Positions 12,301 to 25,500 of a DNA stretch of 64,000 bases are shown here, piece by piece. Source of the stretch: Bilabrum cf. latius (taxonomy: Eukaryota > Bigyra: Bicosoecida > Bigyra > Bicosoecida); contig OZ237735.1 of the NCBI GenBank assembly GCA_965178125.1, positions 992,001 through 1,056,000 on the forward strand, written 5' to 3'. Under the pieces are notes generated by a model that was not told the origin of the DNA, searched no databases, and worked only from the letters and a program-made list of their open reading frames with translations. Each line of letters begins with the position of its first letter. Position 1 is the stretch's first letter. The position numbers and the translations under genes were made by a program.

Positions 12301-15300
12301 TAGGTCTCTCCAGCCCTATACTTTGCTTACACTAGCTTTGCTATGGCGAACAAACCTGACCAATGACTCTGCTGCACCCCATGCGTCCCTTGTGTCGTCG
12401 ATTTCCTTCTGGATGTCAGCGCCCGCCCAAGTTCCGCAGTCTGTGCACAGCCTGTTGAGCTGGTCGATATGCTCGGTAAGCTAATCAGTGGCCTGTTCAG
12501 CTCGCCCAGATGAAGCAAGCAGCACACTCGATAGCTCCTACGCAGCATCCCGAACTCGCATTGTACAAGTTCCAACTGCGTCAGAAGAAGACTACCTCAG
12601 CCGAACAGTAGCTGCCCACAATGCCGCGTTGCACGTCAATGCCAGTAAGCTAGCACGCAAGGATCCCAATTGATGGCTGCGTACTTCATCACTACAAAGT
12701 GAATCGGATCTGGTTAGCAAGGCTACAGCTGATTTGCACCGTGATACAGTCAAGTCACGAATGAAGTCCGCTGGGACAATTGACCTCTGCCCAGCTTGCT
12801 GTAGCAGCTCAGCTGACTGTGCATGCATCCCGATTATTTCCCCAGATACAGCTGCTGTAGCATCGCTTAGCACAGTTCCAGCCATGGCAGCATGAACGCA
12901 CCCAGAGATCAGCTGTGAGGCATCAAACACACCTTTTGCAACTTCGATGCCGAAGCGGAGCCGAGGAGTTGATTCAGGTCCGGCAAGCTCGAGGCACTGC
13001 TCGAGCCTGCTGAACCATCGATTCTCAGATTCAAACTTAGTCTGCAACTCTCTAAAATAGTGCCCATGTACGTCTGAAATGATTGGCACGGCCTCAGCTT
13101 GACTCTGCAGCTCGGAGCGAGCACTTGATTTAGCAGCAACAGGGGGACTAGTTGACTTCGATGATGCTCGATGCGATCGAGCCGCAACACTGCTCGCTGC
13201 AAAGACTCGTTTCATCGGAACGATGTCGTCAAATGCATTGCTTTTAATGCTTGTTTGAGCTGGTTTTGATTCCTACAGCGCTGCCAATCGCGGGGTGGTC
13301 CAGCGATCAACAACACTGGGCGACTCAAAAGCCTATTCATCAGTAGCCGCTTGCAAGATGTCGCTCCCAATTCGAAGAAATGCGACGAGTCTATCTATTG
13401 CTATCCAAGAGTGTCGCAGGTCATGCTCGCCGCTGAGCTTCCCAAACAACTTCTTTCCAAGTGGCTGGCCTTGGATCGTAGTGGCAAGCTGTATCACGTC
13501 TATCGTAGTCCCTGGTGACCTAGAGAAGTCTCGGACACATGCGAACAAGTGCAAATACTCCAGCAGAATGCGAAACCGCTTGAGCTCAATATTAACAATC
13601 TATCGATCTGAATCACTCAGGCCCAATGCGAGTCTGGTCGCCACGTCGAGTTGGCTGCTCATCAAACCGACAGACTCCCGTACAAGTGTGGGGACTATGT
13701 TGCTTTGAAACAGCTGGTCAGCTCTAGACCGCAACTGAAACAGGGCAGCAAGCAAGTTCACGGATCGTCGAAGTCCAACAAACATTGCATCTCTAGATTG
13801 TTCTGACCTCAAGAATACGTGCCAAGGCGGCAAAGAGGGGTCAAACATCCAAGACACCGGGGGTGGCTTAAGAGTCGATATGATTGCGCTCCTGCTGCTC
13901 TCTCTCAATGGGGCTGAAGTGGTCTGAGGGGGCTGAACTTGCAGCATTGCTGGCCTTCTTTTCTTGTCTCGAAGACGAGGCACACGCATGCTGGTCCTTC
14001 GCAACAGCAGCACAGAGGCTCCTGAACCTGGCATGGTGCCCAATGCCCTTCGTGGCGACATCTGCAAAGTCGCCGACCGATCGTGCTGGAGTCGCGCACG
14101 TTCCGCTAGCGATTCTTTGTATCTGGCAACGAGTGAGTTTCCAATGCGAGAAATAGTGGACAGGCTGGCTTTCTCACTCACGCTGGCTTGACCGATGCTG
14201 GCGGCCCGCGAAATGACAACACATGCACCTGAAAGCAGGGCATCGGGATCTGTAGGAGCTATACGACTGGATTCTGGCACCCCTGAGGGCTTTGATGTGC
14301 GTGGACCAGAGGCCCTCGGTGTATCCGCTAGAGCGTCCAAAATATCAGCGACTTCATCGCCTGATACAACCGCACTCTCATCATCACCATCGCCATCATC
14401 GGTATCGTCAGAAACCTCATCCAAAGCACTGAAGTCGAAGTGGTGTTGCACCACTCGGCTACTATGCGCAGTTCGGAGGCCCGATCGATGCACCGATTGC
14501 TTCTACACGCAGGACACAAGCTGCCCAGACAGACTCAGCTCGTATGGATCGCAAGCCAACGACAGAGTGGAAGATGCAGCTGCCAGTGAATCGCTGGACA
14601 GCATCCAACCGGGCACCTGCAGCTCACCAATTGACACACCATCTGTGCGAGCCTGCCACGCAGGATTAGTTAGAGTTTGCCTGAGTAGCACTGCAGTCCG
14701 GTGGTTCTACCAAATCACGAGCATGAAAAAAAACTCGGCTGCAAAGCTGACATCGAGACCTAGCGGGGGGCTGGCGGTCTCTGTAAGGCTCGTAGCCGGC
14801 AGTTCGCTATCAGCAATGCCACCCTCAACAGCACCTCGAGACTCATCTAGCGTGCTCTACGATCTTGTGTCATTGCAACGGATGCAGAGAAGTGGAGTCT
14901 GGATCGGGAAAAAGAAAGCAACACCACCAGTGTTAATAGCACGAACGAGCTCTCGAGCATATTTGGCCCGGTCTCCATGGGCGAGTGCCCGTCTGCACTC
15001 TGCAATGATGGAGATAGTGGACACTAAATCCTACAAGGAGGATCCGCCATCCACGACCCCCCCAGCAAGACCAGATTGAACTGCAGCTAATTGAGCCCTA
15101 CAGCTCTCTGCAATCTTAGCACCTCGCTCGCAGGCATCCATATCGACTCCAGCAGCGTTGAGAGCTGCTTGAAGGTCGATTGGAGATTCAGTTTCAGGCA
15201 TGGATTGCACATGCTCCAGCACAAGACTTGCTGCTCGAGCAACCGAACTCTGCCGCTTGTCAGATGATTTGGGGCCTGCCAACTCTGGCACTCGATCATC

Positions 15301-18300
15301 ACAAACAGAATCAGATGCCTAGTTCGTGTTCCGCGAGGCTGCTTTGCTGTGCTCGCCGCGCGGATCGCTGCTGCTCTCGAACACTGAAGCAAGCCCAAGC
15401 ATCTCTTCGTACTGTGACTTCCGCCGCCGACGCGATCGTTTCTTTTGTTTTGATGGCCCAAGCTCTGAGCTTGAACCATCATGCTTGCCGGCGCGAGGGC
15501 TCGATCCGGACGACTGTGTTTGGCTTGGCACTCCAGTTCCGGTCAATAGACCCAAGTGATTTAACCAAGCAAGCCGCACTGAAGAAGGCAGCACAGAGCT
15601 CCGAAGCGCTTCTCGTCTACACGCATTCAAGACTTCCTGCAACTCTTGGGCCTTGTGTAGAATGAGTCTCGCTTCAGTAACCAGCTCCTCAAGTTCTCCG
15701 ATCCATTTGGCCCGTCTAGCTGCACTGGTCCCACTACCATTTGCAGAAGTAAGCAGTGCGTCGGCCATACGCAAACCCCGTGCAAGAATTGAGCTTCGCT
15801 TCATTTTAATGCCTCGCAATAGGGTTCTACGGCTCTCCATCCGCTCGAACACTGCCTGTCTGCGTCGCTCTGCCCGAATCACCTCGTCCCTCGCGGAGAG
15901 CCCGGCAGATCTGGCCTCATCGATCGAGGCTGCCAAGCGGTCATAAATGGCTGGGTCTTCGATATCTTCTGATTCACACTCATGCAACACCTTCAGAATT
16001 TTGGCTTGACGGGATAGATTTGAGAGCACCCGCTTTGCAGCCCACACCACGGGGGTTGGCTGCAAAGCCACTGGCAACAACCTGATCCGCTGCAGTGCCA
16101 GTCTAAGCTCTCGTTCTACCTGAACCCTGCTGACAACGTGAGCATGCCTTGGAGACAATCTACTCGACTAGGAGCGCGAGATTGTCGGTGGTAGTGCCTA
16201 CTAGTATCGACCCGACCAAGCGATTGGGAGCGGGGCATCGCTGCTGCGGCGGTTCGTGCCACGCGTGCCTGCGACTGACGAAGGTGGCTGAGCTAGTACC
16301 TACCCGTCGGGACCGACAATCACCTCTTGAAACAGCTCAGCTGCATGATTCAAAGCAGCACGTAGCTCAATCGAGCATTTGGACCGGGACTATATCAATC
16401 GGCGAAGCTGCATGCCTCTCATCGTTGCCTGAATCCGCTGTGCAGCCGATGCGTGCAGCAAGTCTCGAAATCTAGCCAGTCGCAATACAGCTTCAGTTGA
16501 AACATGAACTGAAGCGTCATCCATGCTGCTAACCTAAACTTCGTTAGCAGAAACAATCGCTGCGGAGTGCAGCCAGGGGAAGAGAGTTGTCTTTGGCTAC
16601 TCAGTGCCGGCCATGACAGTGGGTCGGAGCTGCGACCAGAACACCATTTCCAGCCACAGATGGGTGAGCTAGCGTTCATAATTTACCCGTGCATCTACAG
16701 TGGTACATTTTGAGCTATCAGAGGAGGAGGATCCTTGCCCAGATACGATCGCACGACGAAGAGCTGCCTCAGCACTCGCGTCACCAGATGCAGTCACCAT
16801 CACGCGCCGTTTGGCCTTTTCATAGCGCTACCCAGCGCGTTTCAAGGACGGGTTCTGCCTTTCGAGCTGTTTACGTACTGCCGGTGGGATGAAAACGGCA
16901 AGTTTAGCTGGAGAAGCAAGGTAATCAATTCGCTGCAGCCAGTGGCGCGATATGGAAACCGAGCAGCCCGCCAGTGACGCCACGGCTTCGACAGCTCCCG
17001 CCATTTCTAGCTCCTCGCGGGGAACCACATGAAGCGACTTGTCTCCTTCGGTGCTGCATTGACCTGAAGAGGACAGTACGCAATGCACGTGGACAAGGGC
17101 AGAATCCGACCGGCGCATACCAGCTGGTTTGAGGTAGTCGAGTTTACCTGCTGCTGCTCGAACCAAATCGCATGCAGCCCCAACGATAGCAATGTCAAGA
17201 TCACCTGGCAAGCTACGCGATAAAGCCGAGTCTAGCTTTAAAACTCCACCAAGAATCGCCCTAGACGAATCGAGTGACGTTTGCTCCGCAAGGACACCCA
17301 GAGCCGGTCCAACATGCTCATCATGATGCGAATCTAGCTACGCAACTGCTCTGCCGAAGCCACTGATAAAAACGTCTTGGATCATAGCCAACCTAGATTC
17401 AGCAGAGGGATCGACATGGGCTATCGCACCAGGAAGCCTCCCAAACCTGCCGAGCCGCAACCTGTGCACTGGTCTGAATACGCAGGCCACGTCTACTGCG
17501 GCAGCATGCCGTGCGGAGTCAGACATCCCGCGCTTCAAATCGACGGTCTCTTCTAAGGTGGTAAACGCTGTCACAAACTCTGCATCACCACTGGTACTCA
17601 GCGGCTACCTTCTCACCGAGCTGCAATTAAACCACAGCAGGTCCTGGAGGCATTCGTTGACACGCCGGATTGCACACCCGCTCGCGCTGCTGAACAGAAG
17701 CCGAGCCACCCACGTGCATTCATCCTGCTACAAGCTGCGTCCAGTGACTCGTACAAGCTCCTCGAGTGATCCAGAGCTGAGTCTCTTGAACTACCGACGC
17801 AAAACCCTATGCGCCGAGGCCATTTCACCTCTTTGCGCCAGCAGTGCTGCTGCAACCATAGCAAGTTCTGGTAGGACAGCCTTGGTCCCGCGTATGGCAA
17901 TGCTAGTAGTCGACACACCAAATGACCCCTACCCATATACTGAGGATCGAACTGAAGCTCCGATCCCTACACCAGCACCAGCACCAGCACCAGCACCAGC
18001 ACCAGCACCAGCACCAGCACCAGCACCAGCACCAGCACCAGCACCAGCACCAGCACCAGCACCAGCACCAGCACCAGCACCAGCATCGCCTAGTTGCAGG
18101 CTTCCAGCGGGCGTAATAACATGCTCAAGGAGCCAGAGGAAGTCCTCTCTGTCTGCTTCGCCAGACCTGCCACTTACTCCTGGTGCGGACAAGATGCCCC
18201 GGCCTGAATTTGATGGGTCAGCAAATGCACCAGCAAGTATCATTACTGCCTCCAACTCGTCGTCACTTGCAGTGAGGGCATGCAGTGGGCGAGCGGCGCT

Positions 18301-19527
18301 GTCTCGGTCCAATGCTCGCCGGGCGACAGTGCAGGCAAAGGCTACCGCTCCCGGCAGCTTCAGTCCAGCATCGGGAACGATGATTCTATCCGTCGTCTTA
18401 TCAACCTTCACTTGATGCTTCAAAGATTCTGCCCGGGTACTCTCGCTTGGAAAAACTGAAGCGCAGCAAGTCGCGGCAAGCCTAATGCGAGTGCAAACCA
18501 GCCGTGACTTCGCAGTTGGGGAGTCCAACCTACCACACGAATCCCCCAAACTGCTCATAATGCTTGCATCAGAGGTATTCGACCCATCGATCCATGGTTT
18601 TGCAGGGGCGTCTTGATGAAGTGGAACGTCAGTGGAGCAAACAGCTGCAACAAGAGCGGGTCCAAACGGGGACTCTGTCACCGTGCACGGGGCCATCTCG
18701 CTGATAGAGTCTCTCGATCTCCTTAATCTCGACTACATGTGAGACGTAATGGATTTAAATTTTGCTAGACTGCTTGAGGCTGGCCCCGAGCCGGCGATGG
18801 AGAGCTCAACATCAGCGGCCACAACTCCAACACCGTCTTCTGTGGTTGTTGATGCCGCAAACGCCCGACATAGATCCCAAGCGCCCCGAATTCGCTGTTG
18901 CAGCATTAAACTGCGCGACATAGCCGTTCTCTGCATGACCTTCAGCTGTCTGTGACCCGACGAAGTGCTGGACATGTGCTCAAGCTTGTGACGGAACCGC
19001 AGCTGGCGAACCGAGTCGAACACCAAACCAGTGTCCATGCAGTGAGCCAGGCATCGCATTAATGACTCGGTACACGAGACTTGCTCGCACTAGATTTGCG
19101 CCAACCCGGCCGTCGGGCCGGGCAGTAAGCACGTACCAATCAACGAGAAATCTGGTGGATCGGCCAAGGTCCTCTGAAGCTGGCAAGAAATGCGCACTTT
19201 GCACAATACGAAGTCCACTGCAGCCAATAAGCTTTTGTCAGGTGACATGGATTTCTTTCGGGTGCTATTGACACGTAAGCGCCTCTACCATTCTGCTTTG
19301 CTGTTGGTGGCGTCCTCCTCAACGGCTACCGCGGTCCACGATTCGCCACAATGCAACAGATTCCCGGCAGCAACTGAATCGTGTGGAATGTTGCTGAAGG
19401 AAGATTCACGGAAAAGGGCATCTCCAACGAAAGAGCTCATGACAATGAATGAGAGATACCGTTCGCGTCGAACTAATTTGGCTTCATCTTCAAAGTGTGG
19501 CTTCACCATGGTCGCACGAAGAGGCAT
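9385..19527 (-). CDS. Giant protein of unknown function, single 3,380-codon frame
   Basis: I read this frame codon by codon through the gaps between TAGs and found no TAA or TGA from 19557 down to the TAA at 9385-9387. It holds 38 in-frame TAGs, including two adjacent ones (16198 and 16201), and no intron is needed. The first ATG after the upstream TGA is at 19525-19527; later Met codons (19247, 19057) are also possible starts. The protein is rich in Ser, Ala, Leu and Arg, with many amphipathic helical stretches and no domain I recognise. There is an Ala-Gly tract of about 38 residues near 481-520, and a basic KQKKRSRRRRK cluster near residue 1363 that could be a nuclear signal. No signal peptide or membrane helix is evident. 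A helical scaffold is a guess only. The C-terminal 130 residues (9385-9771) look most like a folded domain. Confidence 0.75.
17969..18085. repeat. (CACCAG)n microsatellite, about 19 units
   Basis: A near-perfect hexanucleotide array lies inside the giant gene on the minus strand, where it encodes alternating Ala-Gly. Because six is a multiple of three, length changes keep the frame. It is likely length-polymorphic. Confidence 0.95.
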
Positions 19528-19554
19528 GAAATACAAAAATCTTGTACCAAGCAG

Positions 19555-22500
19555 TCACTTAAGCTTGTTCGTGAGGTGGTGCCTTGCCAGCAAGTTGTAA
19601 ATATCAGCCTTGTCGGACGGCTTGGGAAGACTTCCTGCGATCGGAGTGCCTTGGAAGTCTGCGCCCCCGTTGCCGCTGTGCGCGATGATTGTGCAAGCCC
19701 CGACCTAGGCCTGCTTCTTGATCAGCTTGGTAGCTTCGGCCCCAGACATGCCGGGCAGCCCATTATCCATGAGTACGAACCAGTTCGGCAGCCCAGCGGG
19801 GTGCTTCCCTGTCTTTGCCTCGCGCTTCATGTAGTCGAGAGCCGACTCAGCGGTGCCGTGCGACACGATGTGCACGCGCGACTTGTCCACCATGTCCGGT
19901 TTTGCAAGCATGGCTTCCATCTGTTTGCGGACTGTAGCCTCGTCATCCACGATCAGAATCACGGGCGAAGGATGGTCACCACAAAGCACCGGACGGTGCC
20001 CGCCCGCACCCGCGGAATCCAGGGACTGTTGCAGCACCTGTGGAAGCCTGACCCAGAAAAAGAGCAGAGAACCAACCCCTTCGGCACTGGCATATCCGAT
20101 CAAACCACCGTGCAGAGCCACGGTTGCATCCGATATCACCAGCCCGAGACTCGCCCCTCCTTCGTGCAGCATCAGGTTGCTCGACAGCAGTTGCCGGGAG
20201 AGCATCAGCGCATCGTTGTGACTAAACTTTGGAGATTCTCCTCGAACCCATACCCATCCACTCAAGAAGCGCGGTGCTACCCATCGGACCCTTGATGAAA
20301 GCAGCATGCTTTCTAGGATGCCTCGGCTACCCGACGACCCCTGCAGCCGACCAGCCGTCGAACCTGAAGCACCTTGGTGGTTGCTATTGAAACTTCTGCC
20401 CTCATACACCTTGCGATGACTTCGGCTGCGCTGGGGGGGCAACTTCTGCCTAGAACCGCGCCTACTGGACTGCCTAGTCGCGACCGCTGCTCCATGCCCT
20501 CCTGCGTGCTAATGCTAGTCAGACGCTACCTCAGACTCTTCCTCTCCACCCAGGGGGTCGTCCAGCATGTCGATATACATCGAAGTGATGGCGCTCCGAA
20601 TCCAGGACAAGCACATGGGGGCACAGTTCCTCTCCGTTCGGGGACTGAGCATCCCTTCCATCCTGCTCGCCATGGCATCACCTGCTCCATGGATTCGCCG
20701 CACCACGTCTTTCTGCACCTGCTTGTACGACTGTTGGCCAGAAGGTGCCGAAGCACCGCTCGCTGTAGTTGAAGCGCTATTGCTAGCAGTGATTCTAGCG
20801 CTGCTACCTTCGTGTTCGGGACTGTCGCGACGCAGCTGCTCCGACCAACCACACCCTGCTTGCCCTTCCCGCCCTGCAGGCTTGCCAGAGCCTTTCGATT
20901 GGTTCGAGCCCTAGGACGGCATGCTTGCAGGCGATGAGACAGGCGATTCGGCTGCTCGAGTAGAACGCAAAAGCAATCCAAGTTCATCGACGAGAGCTGG
21001 AGACAGCTGCCCAGATTTCCGCACCTGGTCTAGGTCCCATAGCGGTGGCGGCAGCGGAGAGAGCCCAGCCACAACCTGAGCAGTTCTCATCGAACCTTGC
21101 TCCCTGTCTGCAGATGCAGATGTATGGATAGCTTCCGCATCAATCCTTCCAGTCTGTGGGTCCACACCGAACATGCGCAGCATGCCAGACTCCGCGTCAA
21201 CGGGTTTCTGGATGTCGCGCCCGCGATGCATCGGCGACCCGGTGAGGTCTTGGACCTATTCTTCAAAGCCGTCTCTTGGAATACTCGAGCTGCACGCCCT
21301 TGAAGCAGCTCCTGATCGCCCCGGCATGGTACTCTCTCTACCAGATCGCGCGTCATCGCTGATGAGGCCGGACGTAGTCTGCTGGACACCGGCAGGAACA
21401 GATACCTTCGAATCAATGCGTGCATTTGCATGCGAGTCCTTGGTGGTAGAGCTGTGAGCTGTTGCAGCGTCGTATCCAGAAGAATGTGCCGCAACTGGGC
21501 CTAGGTCGGCCTCGGAGCCGCCCGAGTTCGGGTAGGTGACCATGCGTCGAACTCCAAACAGCAGAATGTTGAAGTACGCCTGCGCGAGTTTCGGCCCGTC
21601 AGCAAACGCCTCTAAGTGCACAGTCCCAGCTGCAGGCGCCGAGCTTCGCCGCCATGGCCCATGCTCTGCGCCGTGGCGGTCTATGCTGAGGCTGCGTAGC
21701 TGTCGCATTTGCACTTTGACTCTGTCCTCGGCAGGCTGTCGTGGACCTGGAGTTGCCCCCGAGTTGTTCGTTCCAAGCAGACCAGGCGCATCTGGCGTGC
21801 CGATTTCCGCGTCGGTAGCACCACTATTTCGTGGGCCGCTCTTGGTGCCAAGAACACGTGGTCCCGGTGTTGGAGTGGCGGTTGGCATTGCAGCCCCACC
21901 AACGGAGTCGACAGATTGTCGAGGCACCCCTTCCCCCCCAGAGGAGCCCCTGGAGAAGCGCCGGGACGACTGCATTGCGCCTGACCCTTCTCGTCCAGCT
22001 GATCCGCCCAGTTGCTCGCCCATATCTCTCAGAACCATGAGCTACATCGCGGCTCTCCCCGCAGCCTTCCACAGCTCGAGATTTACCCGAGCACCCATTC
22101 GGTCAGCGACGCTGAAATCGTTCGGTTCTGAGACCTCCTTGAGACCGAAAGTGGCAGTCTGTCCCACCATGCTACTGCTTGGTGAGCATAGCATATTCGC
22201 AACTGTCCAATGGATTGATCGCGGCATTTGGTTGCGCACCACGCTCTGCGCTCTCTTCACGTTCCTCACGAGGAGCTCGTCAATGTCGCACACCTGAGGC
22301 TCCACAACAAGCTTTCCATCATCAAGTCTCTGCAGCGAGAGAACATCCGACACAATGGCGTCAATTGCCTGCGCGCTCTGCGAAATCTGCTGGGCGCCCT
22401 AGTCTAGCACTTGCATGCTGTCAAGGAGACCACCCGGAGGGAGCTCAGGCGGCTCCGACCCAGCAGTTTCGGAGTGAGTAGCCGAACGCTGCGAATTGGA

Positions 22501-25500
22501 GGAATGCTTCTTTGCTGGGCGACTTGATTGTGATTGCGAGATGGAGGCATCTGGCCGACCACTAGGTTGCTCTGTGACAGGGGCGTCAGATGCTCCCTTG
22601 TCCCCAGGGCCCTTGTTGGCATCGCCGTCGGCTGGAGCAGGATCCGCTGCAACCCCGTTGGAACCAGCAGCTGCGGCCTTCTTTTTCTTGCGCTTCACAA
22701 CGCGCCTTCGTTTCGGCGGTTCAGTAGCTGCAGCAGCAGTGGCTGCATCATCGTGGGCAGCATCTGCTTTCTAGGCAGCAGGCACGTCGCCTCCGCTGGA
22801 TGGCGCTGCTCCGCTGGCCTAAGGTTGGTCTACTTTCTGCTCTTGCTTCTCTTCCTACTCTTGCCTCTGCGCCTTCTTCTTCTTCTTAACCACGCGCCGC
22901 TTCCCTTTTGGCTTGGTGCTAGAAGGTCCATCGTCATGTGGTGCACCAGAGACACCCGACTATTTGGACTCGTCAGGGCCCGCCGTGGCCGAGCTTTTCG
23001 TCAGAGGGACCCGGCTTCCTGCTCCAACCTGCAAACGTTGCTAATTGTTTTGTGAGCCATTCGACAGCTGCAGCTGGCCACTTGGCTGGCGCTTTGCCTC
23101 GCGGCGTCTCTTGACGACGTCGAACAGCCACCCCTTGAACTTGTCAAGCACCTCGTTGCTCTCCTCCGCACCTGCCGTCAGCCCCATCAGGCTGTTTCTC
23201 GCTTCATGCGAGCAAAATTTCAGCCTGGATTGCAAACCGAGGTGAATCTGGGCTGCCTCCCTTGCTGCCTTCCGCAAGTCGATCACCAGCATGATCCATC
23301 TTGCAAACACGAGGATAGGTAGGGTGTCCATGAACACGGACAGCATTGCATAAGAAATGGCCAGCACGATCTGACCTACAAACAGGCTATGGACCTCGTC
23401 GTGGATGCGAGAAGGAGCCGTCGCATTCCATACGGCACGCATGGGTGCCAGGGCAGCAGTCACGCTCGAGTTGGCCCCAAGCAACTAGTCCGGCCGGCCG
23501 CCGCTCAGTCGGTCCACAAATGGAAGCTCTGCGCACGGCACGCCGGGGTGCCACGCGTTGCCCCATCGCAAGGCACACATTACGTCCACGTTCGGCTGCA
23601 GGAGGCTAACATCGGCTAACGACACGTTGACCGCAACGTCGAACCGGTCTGTGGACCACGAGTCTGTGCCACCTGATGCCTTCGTGCCGTTGGAAATTAT
23701 CCAATCGGGTGCGGACACAGTCAGATGAAGCGACCCGAACTCGTGAAGCCACGCACCTGCAGCTCCTGAGGTGGTCATCTGCATGTTCATGGACGTGCAG
23801 TTCTGCGCCGTGGAGCCGTATGGGCCTCGCTGGAAGCCGTCCACTGCGATGAGTATTATCACCAGCCACCGGCTCCACTGCAACAAAGAGGCAGAATTGG
23901 ATTCGAGAGTGTGCGCAGACACCAGCAAGGCATCTGCCTCCGGGCTCTACGCTAGGCTCAGTGCCTGCCCCTTCCTGCGCATCTGCTGGTGGGCTGCGCT
24001 TGGCAGCGAGATGCCACCCGAGCCTGCCCCACTATTTCCATTTGCAGACGACGCCTGATGCGCCATAATGTGCGCCCCCCCAGCTAGGCTTCGTGCAACG
24101 CTTTCGTTGTCAGCAATGTCACCAGATGCCTCGTGCCTGCTCGCTCGAGTGCTGTTCAAAGCCTCGCCGGTGGCACCACCTCTGTCATCGCCACCATCGC
24201 GGTCTAAAATGTAGTCGGAACCAAACAGACGGTCTGTGTAGCGAGAGAGTCTGTTCAGCGAGGCAGAGTCACGCTCGGATGGCCAGCCTCCCTGCCACGT
24301 GCTGGGCGTGTCCGCGTCCGCGCCACCGCAGCAGCCAAGCACACGAGACAGCCAGGAGTCCCCCACGCGGGATTCGGACGAGCCGAACCATGTTGAAGAA
24401 CAGCACGGGGCGGGACCGCTTTGCTCGGCGCGAGAGCAGCGGAAGCAGCAGAAGAGATGCGACAGGAACCCCAAGCAGCCCGTTCCACGTGAGCCGCGCC
24501 CTGCAGAGTCAGTGCCACGAACGGGATCCAAGACCCAGACGATCCAAAACAAGCACAACCCGATCGAAAGGTATCCCAAGATCTCAAGGCACCCCACGAT
24601 CCAGAGCAGCACCTCAAAGTCGAACCAGTTCTGGGCCGAGTCGAACAGTCCGAGATGTGCCTCCACACGGAGCCCGCTGGCGCCATCCCAGTAGTCCCAG
24701 CCGTTCGGAATGCTCCCATTCTGAGCGTGCTGGACAAGACCGGCCAGGAGAGGGCTGATGGCGTCATGTGTCGGCGTACCTGGACGGGCCCAGGCAAGCA
24801 CGCTCGGGTGAACCTGCATGGCAGCTCCTGCAGGAAGGACCAGCGGCTCGAGCATCTGGGACGCCGAACCAGCTCCCATCCCGGCCTCTAGCGCCCCCTG
24901 CGGCATGGATGCGTCCAGCATGCCCCTGCTCGACATGAGCCCTGCGTCCTGCAGCCTCAACCGCAGCTCGGAGAATGCGAATGCGGCACAGGTGGCGCTG
25001 GGAAGCAGGCCCAGCTGGGCCTCGTCTGCCAGCCCCAGCAGCCTCTCTGACTCAGACACAACGAGTAGCTGTAGCAAGGAAGCCAACACCGCCAGGAACT
25101 GCACCGTGAACACCACCGCCGCAGCGAACAGGACGTTCGTGACGCTCGGCTGCTCTCGAATCACCGGTGAGGAGCGGGGCGTTACCGCCCAGAGTAGTGC
25201 TACCAGGGCAATGTAGTACATGGTCCTGGACGCGAAGAAGCCGAGGTACTGGTATCCGATTGCAGGGCTGGTGAAGGATGCTCCATCGGACACACCGAGC
25301 TGCACCTGTGGCAGCACGAGATGCACTTCCTCATCCTCCTACGCCATCTGGTATTCGCCAGCCCCCCGAATTGCCGCGACCAGTACCACGATGGCGGAGA
25401 ATCGGAGAACAAGCGCCTGGTCGCGACGCTGATGAGCATCACGGCTCCGGCGGCACGGCAGCAAGAGCAGCAACAGTCCAACGGCCAGGAGGGAGCTCAG

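Noticed and set aside
17922-18116. His-Gln repeat frame on the plus strand
   Set aside because: It is a shadow of the (CACCAG)n tract inside the giant minus-strand gene.
19555-19557. UGA as a selenocysteine or sense codon joining the kinase and the giant protein
   Set aside because: The receiver domain ends naturally just before this TGA, and ten genes in the window end in TGA, so it acts as a stop.
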